Shown here piece by piece: positions 1-5,962 of a stretch of 7,559 bases of DNA. Position 1 is the stretch's first letter. Every line of letters begins with the position of its first letter. The notes beneath the pieces are model-generated. The model was not told the origin of the DNA, made no database searches, and was given only the letters and a program-made list of their open reading frames with translations. This DNA is from Planctomycetia bacterium (lineage in GTDB: Bacteria; Planctomycetota; Planctomycetia; Gemmatales; Gemmataceae). The position numbers and the translations under genes were made by a program. The DNA is taken from contig SXHE01000720.1 in NCBI GenBank assembly GCA_005773755.1, positions 1-7,559 on the forward strand, read 5' to 3'.

Positions 1-284
1 AGCACGAGCGGGTAGTAGCTCGCCTTCGGCTGATTTGCATCCGGGGCAGCGGGTCGGGTCGGGGCCTCGTGCGGCAGTTCGCCGAGCACCCGATACCCCT
101 TCTTGCCGAGAACCTCGCCCACCCGGCCGGCGGTCACCCCGTCCCCCTCGACGGTCAGCACCTTGTCCGGTGTGGACACGTCGGCCTGCCACCGTTTGAC
201 CCCCGGCTCGGCGTCGAGGAGTGGCCCGATCGACCGCACGCACGCCCCGCACCGCAGGTCAGTCTTCACCCTCACCGTGTTCAC
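1..284 (-). CDS. HMA (heavy-metal-associated) domain protein, 3' end beyond window
   Basis: The gene is read from a GTG at 284 and runs off the left edge after about 94 codons. Residues 4-70 look like a ferredoxin-like HMA fold of the kind found in MerP, CopZ and P-type ATPase N-termini. The C-x-x-C metal site is in the first loop (Arg-Cys12-Gly-Ala-Cys15), followed by a helix, two strands and the Gly-Tyr near the domain end. Such domains bind and hand over soft metal ions. A Pro/Ala-rich linker follows, then Ser-Tyr-Tyr-Pro-Leu-Val-Leu at the edge, which could open a membrane segment; this is a guess because the rest is missing. The GTG start is supported by GGAG seven bases upstream. GTGs at 275 and 269 are alternatives. 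The first 26 bases overlap the end of the MerR gene, so translation is probably coupled and both are served by the MerR promoter. No signal peptide is visible, so the HMA part probably faces the cytoplasm. Confidence 0.75.
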   Translation of the reverse strand, partial: MNTVRVKTDLRCGACVRSIGPLLDAEPGVKRWQADVSTPDKVLTVEGDGVTAGRVGEVLGKKGYRVLGELPHEAPTRPAAPDANQPKASYYPLV

Positions 285-711
285 AGCTTCGCTCCGTGTG
301 TTCGTTGCGGCCCTCGTCGCGGAAGGCCGTGATGATTGGGCAGTCCGACGCCGGGCCGTCCCCCTCGCAGGTCGCCAGGAGAGTCGTCAGCGACGCCCGC
401 ATCGCGAGCAGGTCGCGGACCTTGGCGTCGATGTCAGCGACCTTCGCCGCCGCCCGCTCCCGGACGTCCGCCCGTCGGGCGTCCGGGTCGTCCCGCAGGG
501 CGAGCAGGTCCTGGATCTCTTTCAGGGTGAACCCGACCAGCTGCGCCCGGCGGATGAACTTGAGCCGCTCGACCGCGTCGGCGTCGTACTGGCGGTAGCC
601 CGACTCCTTGCGCGGCGGGGCGTCGAGCAGCCCCTTCCGCTCGTAGAACCGGACCGTCTCCACCCCGACCCCGGCCGCCTTCGCCAACTGCCCGATGCTG
701 ATCGCCCGCAT
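259..711 (-). CDS. MerR-family metal-responsive transcriptional regulator
   Basis: A 150-residue protein of the usual size for metal-sensing MerR regulators. Residues 4-40 form the winged helix-turn-helix, with the family signature V-E-T-V-R-F-Y-E-R-K-G-L-L at 17-29 and a G-Y-R wing at 38-40. A long dimerisation helix lies around 80-112. A metal loop follows with Cys115 and Cys124 separated by eight residues and then Pro-Ile-Ile. The position matching Cys79 of ZntR or Cys82 of MerR is Arg80, so the third ligand used for Hg, Zn, Cd and Pb is absent. This two-Cys layout recalls CueR (Cu/Ag/Au), although CueR has seven residues in the loop and Ser at the third site. Cys143 and two His near the C-terminus could add ligands. 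The ATG at 711 has GGAGG eight bases upstream; the frame is open further up but that stretch crosses the promoter. It probably binds the operator at 731-762, so it would be autoregulated, and probably also the similar site at 1269-1300. Confidence 0.94.
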   Translation of the reverse strand: MRAISIGQLAKAAGVGVETVRFYERKGLLDAPPRKESGYRQYDADAVERLKFIRRAQLVGFTLKEIQDLLALRDDPDARRADVRERAAAKVADIDAKVRDLLAMRASLTTLLATCEGDGPASDCPIITAFRDEGRNEHTERSCEHGEGED

Positions 712-730
712 GGTCGATACCTCCACAGGC

Positions 731-762
731 AGTTTACACCCCGTACCTCGGTACGGAGTCAA
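731..762 (-). promoter_or_regulatory. MerR-type promoter/operator for merR-HMA operon
   Basis: Read on the minus strand, there is a -35 TTGACT (762-757) and a -10 TAAACT (736-731) separated by 20 bases. The spacer holds a perfect 16-base palindrome, CCGTACC-TC-GGTACGG (741-756). An over-long 19-20 base spacer with a dyad inside it is the hallmark of MerR-activated promoters, where the activator untwists the DNA. The opening TTGACTCCGTAC resembles the mer operator of mercury transposons as I remember it. The promoter points into the MerR gene, whose ATG starts 20 bases past the -10, so the regulator controls itself and the overlapping HMA gene. Confidence 0.87.
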
Positions 763-816
763 GCGGTTCGGGGCCGGGTGGTCGGTTTTCTGCCGAACCA
801 CCCGGCGGTTCGGTCG

Positions 817-1131
817 TCAGTCGGCGTGGCAGCAGGCACCGCCGTCGCAGCACGCCGCTGCGGGCTGGCAGCAGGGCGAAACTCTCGACACCTTCACGGC
901 CGCATCGGCCACCTGGCAGCAGTCGGCACCGGGCTCGCAGCACGGTGCGCCGGGCACGCAGCAGTCCCCGCCGGACGCGGCGGGGGCGTCCCCGCAACAC
1001 GGGGAGCCGGGGACGCAACAAGCGGCCCCCGGCTCGCAACAGTTCCGGGCGGGGGCGGCCCCGGTCAGGGCGAGGGCGGTGCCGGCCAACCCCGCGGCGA
1101 GGGCGAACGCGGCGATCAGATTCGTGAACAT
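817..1131 (-). CDS. Secreted Cys-Cys repeat protein, metallothionein-like
   Basis: A 104-residue protein. Residues 1-28 are a Sec-type signal peptide or a single anchor: a short N-region without strong charge, a long Ala/Leu/Gly-rich core, and a likely cleavage near Ala-Pro-Ala. The mature part carries 18 cysteines, all as nine adjacent pairs starting at residues 31, 38, 45, 57, 64, 71, 87, 94 and 100. Spacing is mostly seven residues, with Pro-Gly or Ala-rich linkers of the type C-C-x-P-G-x-x. The protein ends Cys-Cys-His-Ala-Asp. I do not recognise a named family. The composition and the MerR regulator next door suggest extracytoplasmic binding of soft metal ions, but disulfide-based structure is an alternative. 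The ATG at 1131 has GGAG eight bases upstream. Upstream in-frame starts would add an Arg/Pro-rich stretch ahead of the signal peptide and were rejected. It ends 54 bases before the merR -35 and probably has its own promoter at 1269-1300. Confidence 0.8.
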   Translation of the reverse strand: MFTNLIAAFALAAGLAGTALALTGAAPARNCCEPGAACCVPGSPCCGDAPAASGGDCCVPGAPCCEPGADCCQVADAAVKVSRVSPCCQPAAACCDGGACCHAD

Positions 1132-1160
1132 GGTGGTCACTCCGTTGTCGACGGCGGGCG

Positions 1161-1180
1161 GCGGGCCGACGCCGGCCCGC
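1161..1180 (-). other. GC-rich hairpin in leader of Cys-Cys protein mRNA
   Basis: An inverted repeat pairs 9 of 10 bases between 1161-1170 (gcgggccgac) and 1171-1180 (gccggcccgc). It sits 30 bases upstream of the Cys-Cys protein start, inside a leader of about 130 bases if transcription begins at the 1269-1300 promoter. It could affect translation, but GC-rich DNA forms such repeats readily. Confidence 0.25.
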
Positions 1181-1268
1181 GGGTGAGCCCCGCGAACCCG
1201 GCCGGCGTATCGGCGACCCACCTCCCCGATCGCGGATCGACCGGGGCTGTTCCGCCGTCGTCGTGTGG

Positions 1269-1300
1269 ATGGTACGGCCAGTACCACGGTCCAGGGTCAA
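1269..1300 (-). promoter_or_regulatory. Second MerR-type promoter/operator, for Cys-Cys protein
   Basis: On the minus strand, TTGACC (1300-1295) and TACCAT (1274-1269) are separated by 20 bases, the same spacing as the merR promoter. Aligned without gaps, 22 of 32 positions match that promoter, including TTGAC, the central ACCG-x-GGTAC and the GTA before the -10. The dyad, CTGGACC-GT-GGTACTG, keeps 5 of 7 pairs in the same register. A transcript from here would run leftward with a leader of about 130 bases into the Cys-Cys protein. That the same MerR protein binds both sites is an inference. Confidence 0.62.
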
Positions 1301-1433
1301 GGGGAGACGTGCGGGAATAGTTGGGAATTGTCCCGGAGATGGCCCAGCACCAACCCGATGCGAACCGCGGCCGGATCGGTTATCTTTCGAGTCGTCACCA
1401 TGCGGCCGGTTCAAGCTGTTGGAGAAGTTGATC

Positions 1434-2270
1434 ATGCGAGCGATGACGTGGGTGATCGCGTGCGGCACCGGCCTCCTCTGCGCGGACGCAGCCCGTGCCG
1501 ACCACTTCGAGGTGTTCGTCGTCGCCGGGCAGTCGAACTGCGACGGCCGCGGCAAGGCGGCCGAGCTGACCGGCCCGCTGGCGAAGTGGGCCAAGCCCCA
1601 GGAAAACGTACTCATTGCGTATTCGTGCTCGAAGCTCCGCGGGCCGGTGATGACCAGCGACGGGTTCAAGCCGCTCCAGCCCGGTTGGAGCGTCGCCCCC
1701 GGCAAGGACAAGCCGACGAAGCTCCCCAGCGGCACGTTCGGCCCGGAAGTGGCCTTCGGCCGCGGCGTGGCCGACCACCTGAAGGGCAAGACGGTCGCGC
1801 TCATCAAGTTCGCTGAGGGCGGCACGAGCCTGGCGAAGGACTGGAACCCGGACGCGAAGGACCGGCTATACCCCGCATTCCTGGACTTCACGAAGAAGTC
1901 GCTGAAGGAGTTGAAGGACCAGGGACACACGTACACGCTCCGCGGGATGATCTGGCACCAGGGGGAGAGCGACGCTGGGCTGACCGCCGAAGAATACGAG
2001 AAGCTCCTGACCGCCTTCATCGCCCGCGTGCGGACCGACCTGGAACTGCCGGACCTGCCGTTCGGCGTCGGCGAGGTGTACGACAACGGGAAGCGCGACA
2101 CCGTGCGGGCCGCGCAGAAGGCGACCGCGGAGAAGGTGAAGGGCGTGTTCTTCGTCCCGGCTGACAAGCTGAAGACGTTCGACGGCGGGACGCACTTCGA
2201 CGCCGCCAGTCAGATCGAACTGGGCGAGCGGTTCGCCGCCGGCATGGCGAAGGCGATCGGCAAGCCGTGA
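1434..2270 (+). CDS. Secreted SASA/DUF303 carbohydrate esterase (SGNH-hydrolase fold)
   Basis: A 278-residue protein with a signal peptide at about residues 1-22 (cleavage after Ala-Arg-Ala). A SASA-type (sialate O-acetylesterase-like) domain follows. The nucleophile block is A-G-Q-S-N with Ser34. The G-G-T-S segment at 129-132 lies where the oxyanion Gly is expected. W-H-Q-G-E-S-D at 174-180 is the family signature. D-G-G-T-H-F-D at 250-256 supplies the catalytic acid and His254. All blocks are in order, so it should be an active esterase removing acyl groups, usually acetyl, from sugars outside the cytoplasm. The natural substrate cannot be told. The length matches the small planctomycete members. 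The ATG at 1434 has GGAG ten bases upstream and begins the signal peptide; the frame is open further 5' without a credible start. No convincing promoter is seen in 1301-1433. The alpha/beta hydrolase follows after 33 bases and is probably co-transcribed. Confidence 0.92.
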   Translation: MRAMTWVIACGTGLLCADAARADHFEVFVVAGQSNCDGRGKAAELTGPLAKWAKPQENVLIAYSCSKLRGPVMTSDGFKPLQPGWSVAPGKDKPTKLPSGTFGPEVAFGRGVADHLKGKTVALIKFAEGGTSLAKDWNPDAKDRLYPAFLDFTKKSLKELKDQGHTYTLRGMIWHQGESDAGLTAEEYEKLLTAFIARVRTDLELPDLPFGVGEVYDNGKRDTVRAAQKATAEKVKGVFFVPADKLKTFDGGTHFDAASQIELGERFAAGMAKAIGKP

Positions 2271-2290
2271 ACCGGAGACCCGCTCACGCG

Positions 2291-2295
2291 GGAGG
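2291..2295 (+). promoter_or_regulatory. Ribosome binding site deciding the hydrolase start
   Basis: GGAGG lies eight bases before the ATG at 2304 but only two before the in-frame GTG at 2298, so the ATG is the likely start. The GG at 2291-2292 also closes a small hairpin, CCCGC-TCAC-GCGGG (2279-2292), which might partly mask the site. Confidence 0.6.
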
Positions 2296-2303
2296 ATGTG
2301 ACG

Positions 2304-3176
2304 ATGGGCAAGACGGTGTGGCGTGACGAGGCCGCCCGCGGGCGGCTGGAGGCGTGGTACACGCGGTTCCGCGACCGCGTGTCGGGGCCGGTCGAGGGCC
2401 GTGAGGTGCCGACCCGCCACGGCCCCAGCCACGTACTCATCGCCGGCTCGGCCGACGCCCCGCCGGTCGTCTGCTTGCACGCGATGCGGACCGGGGCCGC
2501 CCACCTGCTGTCCGAACTCGGCCCGCTTGTCGACCGATTCCGGCTGGTCGCCCCGGACCTGCCCGGCCACTCCGTCCGCGGGCCGCAGGTGCGGTTGTCC
2601 CTGAAGGACGACGCCTACGCCCGGTGGCTGCTCGACGTGCTCGACGGGCTGGGGCTCGGAACGGTGGATCTGTTCGGGGTGAGCTTCGGCGGGTTCGTCG
2701 CCCGGCTGACCGCCGCGACCGCACCGGACCGAGTTCGGCGGCTGGCCCTGTTGGTGCCAGCGGGGATCGCCAACGGGTCGCACTGGAAGGGGCTCACCAA
2801 GATGGCCCTGCCGCTCCTGCGCTATAAGGTGTGGCGGTCGGAGCGGAATCTGCGGCGGCTGCTCGACCCGCTGATCACTACCTGGGATGCTGACTGGACA
2901 GGGTTCATGGGCGAGAGCGTGCGGGACATGCCGTTCGACCTCCGCATCCCGCCGCTCGCGTCCGACGAAGACCTGCGGAAGCTGACCATGCCGGTGATGG
3001 TGCTGGGTGCGGCCGACGACATCTCGTTCCCCGGCGACGCGGTCGTGCGGCGGGTGAAGGCCGTGGTCCCGCACGCGGACGGCGAGGTGATCGCCGGGTG
3101 CAAGCACTGCCCGCCGACCACCCCGGAGTTCCGCGACTGGCTGGCGGGGCGGCTCGCCGCGTTCCTGATCGGTTGA
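2304..3176 (+). CDS. Alpha/beta-hydrolase fold protein
   Basis: A 290-residue single-domain alpha/beta hydrolase with no signal peptide, so cytoplasmic. After a short N-terminal part, the oxyanion strand V-V-C-L-H-A is at 55-60. Strand 4 with the D-L-P-G-H-S turn is at 85-90. The nucleophile elbow G-V-S-F-G-G is at 125-130 (Ser127). The acid is Asp238 or Asp239 in G-A-A-D-D-I-S-F-P. The base is His268 in G-C-K-H-C-P-P. The triad is therefore complete and spaced as in lipase, esterase and carboxylesterase members of the family. A cap of about 60 residues lies between 155 and 215. The substrate cannot be inferred from sequence. It follows the SASA esterase by 33 bases on the same strand, so the two probably share a transcript, though one is secreted and the other not. 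It ends five bases from the end of the converging minus-strand gene, with no obvious terminator between. Confidence 0.93.
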   Translation: MGKTVWRDEAARGRLEAWYTRFRDRVSGPVEGREVPTRHGPSHVLIAGSADAPPVVCLHAMRTGAAHLLSELGPLVDRFRLVAPDLPGHSVRGPQVRLSLKDDAYARWLLDVLDGLGLGTVDLFGVSFGGFVARLTAATAPDRVRRLALLVPAGIANGSHWKGLTKMALPLLRYKVWRSERNLRRLLDPLITTWDADWTGFMGESVRDMPFDLRIPPLASDEDLRKLTMPVMVLGAADDISFPGDAVVRRVKAVVPHADGEVIAGCKHCPPTTPEFRDWLAGRLAAFLIG

Positions 3177-3181
3177 GAGGT

Positions 3182-3790
3182 TCAGTTGCCCGCTGCGGTG
3201 AGCGTGTCGGCCGGGTTCCGCTTGATGTCGAACGCCTTCACGACGACTGTTCCGCCGCCCGGCAGGGAGATGACGAAGGGATCGGTCAGGGCGGGCTGAT
3301 TCCACACCGCGCAGCCCGCAAGGTCGTCGCCCCATTCCTTCATCACATCTCCGCGACTTGCTGCGACCACCACCAATAAGGACGCCGATTTCTTCCACCC
3401 CAGCCGCCTGAGCCTGTCCGCCTCGGCCTCTATCCTTTGCCGCCACTCCCCGCCGGTGCGGTTGCCGTCGTGGAGCAGCACGAACTCGGCGAACGCCCAG
3501 CAGTGGTCGGCCCCGTCGTGAGGACCGCCGACACGCAGGTCACCCAGGTTCCGGTCCGGGTCGTTGCCGTCGCCTGTCACGTCCTCGCTGGCGTAGGTGG
3601 GTTTGGCCGCGACTTCGCAGAACGGGTAACTCGGCTCACGGAGCTTGCAGGCGAGGAATGCCTCCCAGGTGAGCCACTCGTCGAACGACGTGCCCGTCTC
3701 CACCAGCAGTTGCAGTTCGGTGGCCTTTGCCGAGAGTCGGTCGCAGACGGTACGGAACACGTCGACGGTGAACTGGTACGAGTCGCCCAT
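3182..3790 (-). CDS. Hypothetical protein with weak PD-(D/E)XK-like pattern
   Basis: A 202-residue protein that I do not recognise. There is no signal peptide or membrane segment. It has an acidic first half with a helix containing Glu43, a polar region 65-90 ending in N-L-G-D-L-R-V (Asp84), a hydrophobic strand W-A-F-A-E-F-V-L-L-H-D at 98-108 (Glu102), a charged helix 112-131, and a second strand S-A-S-L-L-V-V-V-A at 136-144. Helix-Glu, then Asp, then Glu in a core strand is the order seen in restriction-nuclease folds. However, the Lys expected two residues after Glu102 is Val104, so it is either a distant or inactive member or a coincidence. The ATG at 3790 has GAGGA nearby (GAGG nine bases upstream). 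It is divergent from the coiled-coil protein at 3878 across 87 bases and convergent with the alpha/beta hydrolase. Confidence 0.75.
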   Translation of the reverse strand: MGDSYQFTVDVFRTVCDRLSAKATELQLLVETGTSFDEWLTWEAFLACKLREPSYPFCEVAAKPTYASEDVTGDGNDPDRNLGDLRVGGPHDGADHCWAFAEFVLLHDGNRTGGEWRQRIEAEADRLRRLGWKKSASLLVVVAASRGDVMKEWGDDLAGCAVWNQPALTDPFVISLPGGGTVVVKAFDIKRNPADTLTAAGN

Positions 3791-3812
3791 GCCTCATTTC
3801 CTCGACGCGGTG

Positions 3813-3826
3813 ACGCGGGTTCGCGT
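3813..3826. promoter_or_regulatory. Palindrome in divergent intergenic region
   Basis: ACGCG-GGTT-CGCGT, a 5-base inverted repeat, lies in the 87-base gap between two divergent genes. A second pair, ACGCGG (3805-3810) and CCGCGT (3835-3840), encloses it. The position would suit an operator shared by both genes. No convincing -35/-10 pair was found, only a TTAGTCT at about 3826-3832. In GC-rich DNA this may be chance. Confidence 0.25.
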
Positions 3827-3877
3827 TAGTCTAGCCGCGTGCCCCTCGCCCGATCCCGAAGAACCGCAGGTGACCAT

Positions 3878-4243
3878 ATGAAGGCGAAGAGGGTGTACTA
3901 CTCGGTGTTCGGTCTGAAGGACGGGACGGTGTTCGCCGTCCTTCCGGTCACCAAGCCCCGCAAGACGAAGCACGGTCCGGCCCCGAAGATCGACCCCGAA
4001 GGGGTGTGCCGGTTCAACGTCGAGGATGACGTCACTCCGAGCCAGATGACGGACTTCAACCGGACGGTGTTCCACACCGCTGTCGCCACCGCACTGAACA
4101 TGAAGCGGATACTCCGCGAACAGCTCGCGGGGCGGCTCGACGAGTTGGAGAAGGCCGTCGCGAAGACGCACGATCAGCTCGCGCGCATCGAGGATAAGCT
4201 CGACCTGGTCCTCAAGGCGTGTCCGAGCCCCGACCCGACGTGA
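3878..4243 (+). CDS. Small hypothetical protein with C-terminal coiled coil
   Basis: A 121-residue protein not matching any family I know. Residues 5-25 look like two beta strands (V-Y-Y-S-V-F-G and T-V-F-A-V-L-P-V), followed by a Lys/Pro-rich stretch at 25-37. The middle, 50-80, is mixed and probably helical. Residues 83-113 repeat hydrophobic positions every three to four residues (L-x-x-x-L-x-x-L-E and so on), as in a short coiled coil, suggesting a dimer or a partner-binding tail. There is no signal peptide or membrane segment. The ATG at 3878 is preceded by AGGTGA (3868-3873), a fair ribosome binding site. The GTG at 3839 in the same frame would add 13 residues but has no such site. It is divergent from the 3182-3790 gene, and the intact frame and good start support a real gene. 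Confidence 0.7.
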   Translation: MKAKRVYYSVFGLKDGTVFAVLPVTKPRKTKHGPAPKIDPEGVCRFNVEDDVTPSQMTDFNRTVFHTAVATALNMKRILREQLAGRLDELEKAVAKTHDQLARIEDKLDLVLKACPSPDPT

Positions 4244-4549
4244 ACCGACCCGCCGCCTCCCGCCCGCGTTCACGCGCGACGAACCCGCGGCCGGTACAGC
4301 CCGGCCAGAGAACCACCCTACAAGGAAAACTTAAAAACCACTTTTGGAAATCCGTCGCGCCGCCACCGTGAGCGGCGTGCGTGCGACCGTGTCTGTCCTC
4401 AACCCTTGCCCCTCACCCAACGGGCCAGATCAGCGATCAACCAACGTCGAAACTACAATCGCGGCCGTGCGAGAATAGCCCGGCGGCTCGTGCCGGGCAC
4501 CGGGACCACGCCGCCCAGTGTTCCACTCTGCCTGGGGACGAGCGACGTC
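4244..4549. other. 306-base intergenic leader with AT-rich patch and two hairpins
   Basis: No gene is supported here. Bases 4318-4352 are strikingly AT-rich for this window (runs such as ggaaaacttaaaaacc), as at a promoter or a protein-bound site. Two hairpins follow. One is CGCCGC/GCGGCG with an 8-base loop (4358-4377). The other is CCCGGC/GCCGGG with a 7-base loop (4479-4497), the latter 53 bases before the TIR-like gene. TACAAT at 4454-4459 could be a -10 but has no matching -35. Open frames through this region extend the TIR-like gene upstream without a plausible start. Confidence 0.5.
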
Positions 4550-5959
4550 ATGAAGGTCACCATCTTCTACTCGTGGCAGAGCGACCTGCCCAACAACACG
4601 AACCGCGGCCTCATCGAGCGGGCGTTGCAGAAGGCCATCGAGTCGATCAAGGCCGACGCCGAGACCGTCTTGGAGCCGTGCCTGGAGCGTGACACGGCGG
4701 GCGTGTCCGGCACCCCGGACATCGCCTCCACCATCTTCCGCAAGATCGACGAGTGCCAGGTGTTCGTCGGCGACGTGTCGATCATCAACGCCGCCTCCAC
4801 CGACCGGAAGACCCCGAACCCGAACGTCCTGCTCGAACTGGGCTACGCGGCGAAGGCCGTCACCTGGGACAACGTGATCTGCGTGTTCAACACCGCGTAC
4901 GGGGACGTGGGCGACCTCCCGTTCGACCTGCGGCTGCGGCGGATGTGTACCTACTGCGTCACCGCCGACCAGGCGGTGAAGGCGGACGAGCGTGACAAGC
5001 TCGCGGCCAGGCTCAAGGACGCACTGACCCCGGTGCTCAAGCGGTACGCGGTCAAGGTGCAGGAGGACGCCGCCCCGAAGACGCCCACCCCGGAGTCCGT
5101 CGCCGCACAAGTGAAGGAGTACCTCGCCGACGACCGTCACCGGATCGCGCTGACCGACCTCGTGCTGGGCCAGGGCAATGAGCTGGGCCGCCGGCTCGGC
5201 GGGTCCGACTTCCCGGTGAGCACGACCGTCCGGCTGACGGAGGAGGTCGTGTGGGAGCGGGTGCAACAACTTGAAGTGGCGAGCCGGGTCGCCGTGGCGG
5301 CGATGGCGACGGGCTGCTACTACGGGACCGACGCGCAGAGCGACTGGTGGTGTCAGCTCCTCGAAGCGGTCGCCAACCCCGGCGGGGAGCGGAACGGGTA
5401 CTCCATGCTCATCGACCTGCGGCGGTATCCCGCACTGCTCCTGCTGTACGCGGGCGGGATCGCGGCCACCGCGGCGGGGCGGTACGGCACCCTGCTCGCG
5501 CTCCTGACCCGGCCGAAGGTCCACAACGGCCGGATCGAGGAGGATCAGCCGCCGCTGGTCGGCCTCTCGCCGTACCGGGTCATCGACCGGGACCTGGTGA
5601 ACAAGATGTTGAAGCAGCGGTGGTACTGCCCGCTGAGCGAGCACTTCTTCAACCTCTTCCGCGAGCCGCTCCGGCCCGTCCTCGCGGAGGACCGACGGTA
5701 CGAGCGGTGCTTCGACAAGTTCGAGTACTTGAAGTGTTTGCTCGAAGCGGACCAGATTGGCGGCCCGCGTTCCACCGGCCGGTTCTGCTGGCGGTGGCGG
5801 TTCCACGACGACGTGAGGAAGGACGTCATCGCAGAGGAGGCACGCGAGGGCCGCTCCTGGCCGCCGTACAAGGCCGGGTGGTTCGCCGGCCAGCAGGACA
5901 AGTTCAAGGCCGCGAAGGCGGCCGTGGACAAGATGGTGGCCGGGCTCGGCTGGGACTGA
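4550..5959 (+). CDS. TIR/deoxyribosyltransferase-like domain protein, probable defence effector
   Basis: A 469-residue protein. Residues 1-135 carry a TIR-like nucleotide-processing domain. It opens with the first strand I-F-Y-S-W-Q-S-D (5-12) and a helix with N-T-N-R-G-L-I-E. Then come G-T-P-D-I-A-S-T-I-F at 54-63, the strand V-F-V-G-D-V-S-I at 71-78, and N-P-N-V-L-L-E-L-G-Y-A at 90-100. Glu96 sits where the catalytic Glu of TIR NADases and deoxyribosyltransferases lies. N-V-I-C-V-F-N at 108-114 forms the next strand, and D-L-P-F-D-L-R (122-128) closes the region. Domains of this type are common in anti-phage effectors that cleave or sense nucleotides such as NAD. Residues 180-469 are an alpha-rich module I cannot name. 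It has a hydrophobic stretch at 293-320 (Y-P-A-L-L-L-L-Y-A-G-G-I-A), then a Trp/Arg-rich tail, and may be the trigger or assembly part. The ATG at 4550 starts the domain directly; its ribosome site is weak. The DUF3883 gene follows after 98 bases. Confidence 0.88.
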   Translation: MKVTIFYSWQSDLPNNTNRGLIERALQKAIESIKADAETVLEPCLERDTAGVSGTPDIASTIFRKIDECQVFVGDVSIINAASTDRKTPNPNVLLELGYAAKAVTWDNVICVFNTAYGDVGDLPFDLRLRRMCTYCVTADQAVKADERDKLAARLKDALTPVLKRYAVKVQEDAAPKTPTPESVAAQVKEYLADDRHRIALTDLVLGQGNELGRRLGGSDFPVSTTVRLTEEVVWERVQQLEVASRVAVAAMATGCYYGTDAQSDWWCQLLEAVANPGGERNGYSMLIDLRRYPALLLLYAGGIAATAAGRYGTLLALLTRPKVHNGRIEEDQPPLVGLSPYRVIDRDLVNKMLKQRWYCPLSEHFFNLFREPLRPVLAEDRRYERCFDKFEYLKCLLEADQIGGPRSTGRFCWRWRFHDDVRKDVIAEEAREGRSWPPYKAGWFAGQQDKFKAAKAAVDKMVAGLGWD

Positions 5960-5962
5960 GTA

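Noticed and set aside
259..762. Mercury resistance operon
   Set aside because: The operator is mer-like, but no merA, merT or merB is visible and the sensor lacks the third ligand cysteine, so the metal is left open.
1132..1287. N-terminal extension of the Cys-Cys protein
   Set aside because: It would place an Arg/Pro-rich stretch before the signal peptide and overlap the second MerR-type promoter. The ATG at 1131 has a well-spaced GGAG.
103..1320. Long plus-strand open frame of 405 codons
   Set aside because: It runs antisense to the MerR and Cys-Cys genes, which have clear domains and ribosome sites. Its translation is Arg/Pro/Gly-rich without a recognisable domain, as GC-rich shadow frames are.
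734..2167. Minus-strand open frame of 477 codons
   Set aside because: It is antisense to the SASA esterase, whose catalytic blocks are intact, and it crosses both MerR-type promoters.
1866..3446. Minus-strand open frame of 526 codons
   Set aside because: It is antisense to the alpha/beta hydrolase and esterase, of low-complexity Arg/His/Gln-rich composition, with no domain.
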